NCBI GenBank assembly: GCA_016866785.1
Contig: VGLH01000011.1
Location: 1-51,336, forward strand
From: Candidatus Poribacteria bacterium
GTDB lineage: Bacteria > Poribacteria > WGA-4E > GCA-2687025
DNA length: 51,336 bases
Direction of reading: 5' to 3'
Shown here: in pieces, positions 47,743 through 51,336 of the stretch
How positions within the stretch are numbered: position 1 is the first letter of the stretch
How the letters are laid out: every line of letters begins with the position of its first letter
Notes under the pieces: generated by a model
What the model saw: only the letters and a program-made list of their open reading frames with translations
Told to the model about the DNA's origin: nothing
Databases searched by the model: none
Position numbers and translations under genes: made by a program

Positions 47743-49244
47743 TTGCGAGAACCGAGCGTATGCCATCCGATGCCCTTTGCGACCGCACGGCGCATGAGAT
47801 CGGCGACCTGATCCGCTCGCGGCAGGCGTCCGCTGTCGAAGTGACCGAGTCCGTCCTGAGCCGCATCCGCAGCGCGAACGGCGATATCAACGCCTATCTG
47901 ACCCTCATGGAGGACTCCGCGCTGGCGACGGCGAGAGACGTCGATGCGCGGATCGGCAGAGGCGAGAGCCTACCGCCGCTGGCGGGCGTTCCCGTCGGAC
48001 TAAAGGACATCCTCTGCGTCGAGGGCGTCCGAACGACCTGCGCCTCGAAGATCCTGGAGTCCTTCATCGCCCCGTACGACGCCACCGTCGTCGCCAAGCT
48101 GAAGGCGCAGCGCGCCGTGCTGGTCGGCAAGCTGAACATGGACGAGTTCGCGATGGGCTCATCCAACGAGAACTCGGCGTTCGGCGTGGTGCGGAACCCG
48201 TGGGATCGCACGCGCGCTCCGGGCGGCTCCAGCGGGGGTTCCGCCGCCGCCGTCGCATCGGGCATGGCGGCGTTGACGCTCGGATCGGATACGGGCGGGT
48301 CGATTCGCCAGCCGGCGTCGCTCTGCGGCATCGTCGGGATGAAGCCCACCTACGGGCGCGTCTCCCGGTTCGGGCTGATCGCCTTCGCCTCGTCGCTCGA
48401 CCAGATCGGGCCCTTCGCGCGCAATGTCACCGACACGGCGCTCATGCTCGGAGCCATCAGCGGGCACGACCCCTACGATTCCACGTCTGCCGATCTGCCG
48501 GTTCCCGACTACACGCAATCGCTCATCCCCGACGTGAAGGGCTTGCGGATCGGTATCCCGCGCGAGTACTTCATCGACGGGATGGACCCGGAGGTCGAGG
48601 CTTCCGTCCGCGCGGCGGTTCGCCAGTTCGAGGCGTTGGGAGCCGAGGTCGAGGAGTGCTCCCTGCCGCACACGGAGTATGCCGTCGCCGTCTACTACAT
48701 CGTCGCCACGGCGGAGGCGAGCTCGAACCTCGCGCGGTACGACGGCGTGCGCTACGGGTTCCGCGCCGATGACGCGCGCGGACTGATCGACATGTACCGC
48801 AAGACGCGGAGCCAGGGCTTCGGTCCCGAAGTGAAGCGGCGTATCATGCTGGGAACCTACGCTCTCAGCTCCGGCTACTACGACGCCTACTACCTCAAGG
48901 CGCAGAAGGTCCGCACGCTCGTCAAACGCGACTTCGACGAGGCGTTCGAGCGGTTCGATCTCATCGTCACGCCGACGTCGCCGACGGCGGCGTTCGGGCT
49001 GGGCGAAAAGACCGACGACCCGCTCCAGATGTACCTGTCCGACATCTTCACGATCTCGGCGAACCTGGCAGGCATCCCCGGTATCTCGATCCCCTGTGGG
49101 TCCACGTCCGGGAGCCTGCCGATCGGCGTGCAGGTTCTCGCGAAGCCGTTCGATGAGCCGTCGTTGCTGCGCGCGGCGTTTGCGTTCGAGCAATCGACCG
49201 ACTACCATACGCGCCGACCGAGGCTTGGGGAAGGTTCCGCATGA
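47739..49244 (+). CDS. gatA: Aspartyl/glutamyl-tRNA amidotransferase subunit A
   Basis: 501 residues. Glutaminase subunit that frees ammonia to amidate misacylated tRNA. The amidase signature is complete: [11 protein letters not shown] carries the cis-Ser and [12 protein letters not shown] the catalytic Ser, with the Lys in L-K-D-I. The start is the GTG in a GTGA overlap with gatC; the ATG at 47760 is an alternative. It ends with a 4-bp ATGA overlap into the membrane protein gene. Confidence 0.95.
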   Translation: MIARTERMPSDALCDRTAHEIGDLIRSRQASAVEVTESVLSRIRSANGDINAYLTLMEDSALATARDVDARIGRGESLPPLAGVPVGLKDILCVEGVRTTCASKILESFIAPYDATVVAKLKAQRAVLVGKLNMDEFAMGSSNENSAFGVVRNPWDRTRAPGGSSGGSAAAVASGMAALTLGSDTGGSIRQPASLCGIVGMKPTYGRVSRFGLIAFASSLDQIGPFARNVTDTALMLGAISGHDPYDSTSADLPVPDYTQSLIPDVKGLRIGIPREYFIDGMDPEVEASVRAAVRQFEALGAEVEECSLPHTEYAVAVYYIVATAEASSNLARYDGVRYGFRADDARGLIDMYRKTRSQGFGPEVKRRIMLGTYALSSGYYDAYYLKAQKVRTLVKRDFDEAFERFDLIVTPTSPTAAFGLGEKTDDPLQMYLSDIFTISANLAGIPGISIPCGSTSGSLPIGVQVLAKPFDEPSLLRAAFAFEQSTDYHTRRPRLGEGSA

Positions 49245-49738
49245 ACGAATCGTCGATGCGGCAGTGGTTCGGCGCGTTGGCGGCGCTCGCTCCCGCCGTC
49301 GGCGGAGCGCTGCTCCTGGCGCGTCTGCTGGCGACCAATCGGGGCGTGTTCCCCGGAGGCGTCTTCCTCATGGGCATCCTGTGCGGCGCGGTCGTCCTCT
49401 ACGTCACGAAGTCGAGGGGATGGGGCAGCATCGTGCCGGCTGGGATCGCCGCCATCCTCGGGATCGCGCTGACGTTCATCCTCAACGCCAAGTGGAACAC
49501 CGCAGGACATCTGGCTGACCAACTGGCGGAGCAGCACTCGATCGACCGCTCCATCGCGCTCCAGCAGGCGCAAACGATGCTCGGCGGCGAATCGCTGTGG
49601 AGCCTGATGCGGAGCAACTGGCATTCCGTCTGGGCGCTGGCGGGTCTTTTCGCCGTGCTGGGAACCTTCCTGACGATCAAGAGCCGTCTCTTCGGACGGC
49701 TGCTGCGCGTCCCGAACGTCCCCGAAGGCGGAAGCTGA
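49241..49738 (+). CDS. Four-helix membrane protein inserted between gatA and gatB
   Basis: 165 residues with about four hydrophobic segments (residues 9-29, 37-56, 62-81 and 127-146) separated by short loops; the last loop is helical and charged ([15 protein letters not shown]). I do not recognise the family. The 4-bp ATGA overlap with gatA and the short spacing before gatB (33 bp) place it in the amidotransferase transcript, an unusual place for a membrane protein. It has no visible link to tRNA amidation. Confidence 0.68.
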   Translation: MNESSMRQWFGALAALAPAVGGALLLARLLATNRGVFPGGVFLMGILCGAVVLYVTKSRGWGSIVPAGIAAILGIALTFILNAKWNTAGHLADQLAEQHSIDRSIALQQAQTMLGGESLWSLMRSNWHSVWALAGLFAVLGTFLTIKSRLFGRLLRVPNVPEGGS

Positions 49739-49771
49739 CTGACGTCCTAGAAGCCTCGGCGAGGCAAACGG

Positions 49772-51220
49772 GTGGGTATGGACTACGAAGTCGTCATCGG
49801 CATCGAGATACACGCGGAGCTGCGGACGCAGAGCAAGCTGTTCACCTACTCCGCGAACCAGTTCGGCGGCGAACCGAACACCCGCGTCGATCCCATCACG
49901 TTGGGGCTTCCGGGCGTTCTTCCGGTTCTCAACGAGACCGCGTTCGAATACGCCGTCATGGCGGGGCTCGCCCTCGGCTGCTCCATCGCCCCGTACAGCA
50001 AGTTCGACCGCAAGCACTACTTCTACCCCGACCTGCCCAAGGGCTACCAGATTTCGCAGTACGATCTGCCCCTCTGCCTCGACGGCGGCATCGCGTTCGA
50101 CGTCGACGACGAGGAGCGGTTCTGCCGCATCCGGCGCGTCCACCTCGAAGAGGACGCCGGCAAGCTCGTCCACGCGGAGGGATTGGCAGACGCGAGCTGG
50201 GTGGACTTCAACCGCGCGGGCGTGCCGCTCATCGAGATCGTCGGCGAGCCCGACCTGCGCTCGCCAGCCGAAGCCATCGCCTACTGGCGCGCCGTCAAGG
50301 AGATCCTCGAATACCTCGGCGTCAGCGACTGCAACATGGACGAGGGCTCTTACCGCTGCGACGCGAATATCTCGCTGCGTCCCGTCGGGGAATCCGAGCT
50401 GGGCACCCGCGCCGAGCTCAAGAACATGAACTCCTTCCGATTCGTCCAGGCGGCGCTGGAACACGAGATCGTCCGGCAGCGCGAGATCCTCCAAGCTGGC
50501 GGCAAGGTCGTCCAGGAGACGCGCCTCTTCGACGTGGACTCTGGCACGACGCGCGCCATGCGCGGCAAAGAAGAAGCTCACGACTACCGCTACTTCCCCG
50601 AGCCCGACCTGGTTCCCATGGAAGTCGATTCGGCGTGGGTCGAGGACGTGCGCAGCCGACTGCCTGAGCTTCCACGCGCTCGTCGAAACCGGTTCGTGGC
50701 TGAGTACGGCATCCCCGACTACGACGCCGGCGTTCTCACGGCGGAACGCCCCCTCGCGGGCTACTACGAGCAGGTCGCGCGCGAGAGCGGCGATCCGAAG
50801 GCAGCGAGCAACTGGATCATGGGCGACTTCACTGCCCTGCTGCGCGACGCCGGGCAGACCGTCGAGGAGACGTCCGTCCGACCCGAAGCGCTGGCGTCGA
50901 TGATCCGCCTCATCGCCGACGGGACGATCAGCGGCAAGATCGCCAAGACGGTTCTCGAGCAGATGGTCTCGACCGGAAAGGCTCCGGAGCGGATCATCGA
51001 GGAACAGGGTCTCGTGCAAGTGTCGGACACGACCTCGCTCGACGCGTGGGTCACGCAAGCCATCGAGGAGAACCCGGGTCCCGTCTCCGACTTCAGGGGC
51101 GGCAAGGATAAGGCGCTGGGGTTCCTCGTCGGACAGGTGATGAAGCTGTCGCGCGGGAAGGCGAACCCGCAGCGGATCAACGAGCGCCTGCGAGCCCTTC
51201 TCAGCGGCGGCGGAGCGTGA
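49772..51220 (+). CDS. gatB: Aspartyl/glutamyl-tRNA amidotransferase subunit B
   Basis: 482 residues. tRNA-binding and kinase subunit. Motifs: Y-E-V-V-I-G-I-E-I-H-A-E-L at the start, F-D-R-K-H-Y-F-Y-P-D-L-P-K-G-Y-Q-I-S-Q, H-L-E-E-D-A-G-K, N-M-D-E-G-S-Y-R-C-D-A-N-I-S and E-L-K-N-M-N-S-F-R. The YqeY-like C-terminal domain is present (A-K-T-V-L-E-Q-M). The start may be the GTG at 49772 or the ATG at 49778. Its stop TGA shares one base with the ATG of the next gene. Confidence 0.95.
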   Translation: MGMDYEVVIGIEIHAELRTQSKLFTYSANQFGGEPNTRVDPITLGLPGVLPVLNETAFEYAVMAGLALGCSIAPYSKFDRKHYFYPDLPKGYQISQYDLPLCLDGGIAFDVDDEERFCRIRRVHLEEDAGKLVHAEGLADASWVDFNRAGVPLIEIVGEPDLRSPAEAIAYWRAVKEILEYLGVSDCNMDEGSYRCDANISLRPVGESELGTRAELKNMNSFRFVQAALEHEIVRQREILQAGGKVVQETRLFDVDSGTTRAMRGKEEAHDYRYFPEPDLVPMEVDSAWVEDVRSRLPELPRARRNRFVAEYGIPDYDAGVLTAERPLAGYYEQVARESGDPKAASNWIMGDFTALLRDAGQTVEETSVRPEALASMIRLIADGTISGKIAKTVLEQMVSTGKAPERIIEEQGLVQVSDTTSLDAWVTQAIEENPGPVSDFRGGKDKALGFLVGQVMKLSRGKANPQRINERLRALLSGGGA

Positions 51221-51336
51221 TGGGCCCCGTGGGCAAGAGCTCACCGATGGCATCTGAGCAGACGACCGATCTCGCGATGACGGGAACCGCTATCGACGGC
51301 GAGCGAACCGACTTGATGGGCATGTCGCGCGAAGAG
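51220..51336 (+). CDS. rlmN: N-terminal fragment, probable 23S rRNA (adenine-2503-C2)-methyltransferase RlmN (cut by window end)
   Basis: 39 codons are visible from an ATG that overlaps the gatB stop by one base (TGATG) and run open to the window edge. The segment R-T-D-L-M-G-M-S-R-E-E resembles the N-terminal helix start of RlmN (typically L-x-G-L-S/T-x-E-E-L). The radical-SAM cysteines would lie beyond the window, so the call is a guess from a short match. Confidence 0.45.
   Translation, partial: MGPVGKSSPMASEQTTDLAMTGTAIDGERTDLMGMSREE

Noticed and set aside
49202-51253. 683-codon minus-strand open frame
   Set aside because: It lies antisense to gatB and the membrane protein gene, and its composition is of a shadow frame.
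1-51336. CRISPR arrays, rRNA, tRNA
   Set aside because: No regularly spaced repeats, no rRNA-like stretch and no tRNA-like arm pattern were seen on either strand by reading.

Overview
The window looks like a high-GC bacterial chromosome, most plausibly an uncultivated member of Candidatus Poribacteria or a close relative. This is inference from gene content. The signs are a C-terminal FlgD-like tail with the motif NYPNPFNPETWIPF, two phytanoyl-CoA dioxygenase (PhyH) proteins, two Gfo/Idh/MocA oxidoreductases, a UroD-like methyltransferase, a large DUF6785-type membrane protein and several glycoside hydrolases. Core genes (zwf, rlmB, ruvX, pcrA/uvrD, gatCAB, start of rlmN) show ordinary chromosome. 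No rRNA, tRNA or CRISPR array was seen.

Layout. 1-1800: an IS5-family element with a -1 frameshift site lies next to a transporter remnant. 1804-9014 (minus): UroD-like methyltransferase, class V aminotransferase, secreted GH5-like hydrolase, DUF6785-type membrane protein and a PIN/RHH toxin-antitoxin pair. 9097-15226 (minus): aguB-aguA-amt-queE-queC-zwf, closely packed. 15348-17872 (plus): CPBP-type membrane protein, rlmB, an unknown protein and a RibD-C reductase. 17881-21295 (minus): PhyH, secreted HEAT protein, fucose mutarotase and two small proteins. 21402-24911 (plus): a 1169-residue secreted metallopeptidase/beta-propeller/FlgD-tail protein. 24908-29816 (minus): ThuA-like protein, DUF1445 protein, Gfo/Idh, MarR regulator, GH62 and rhamnose mutarotase.

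29836-37798 (minus) is the most distinctive part: a sulfur assimilation and sulfur carrier cluster. In transcription order it holds a CymR-like Rrf2 regulator, cysK, a 4Fe-4S APS reductase (cysH), cysC, a broken methyltransferase, a MoaD/CysO-like carrier, a MoeB-type activating enzyme, a DsrE protein, a Gfo/Idh oxidoreductase, a DsrE/DsrH pair, a CysM-type synthase, a JAMM protease and a TusA-like protein. The carrier has six residues after its Gly-Gly, so it should need trimming, and the JAMM protease is a natural candidate. A near-consensus sigma-70 promoter with palindromes lies before the regulator.

38130-41488 (minus) carries a DapA-family lyase and a GH2 enzyme. 41551-44093 (plus) carries ruvX, a DedA-like protein and a PlsC-like acyltransferase. 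44142-44930 (minus) is a PhyH protein whose iron-binding triad reads H-x-G rather than H-x-D. 45185 to the end (plus) carries pcrA, gatC, gatA, a small membrane protein, gatB and the first 39 codons of a probable rlmN. At least five intergenic gaps hold copies of one hairpin-forming repeat.
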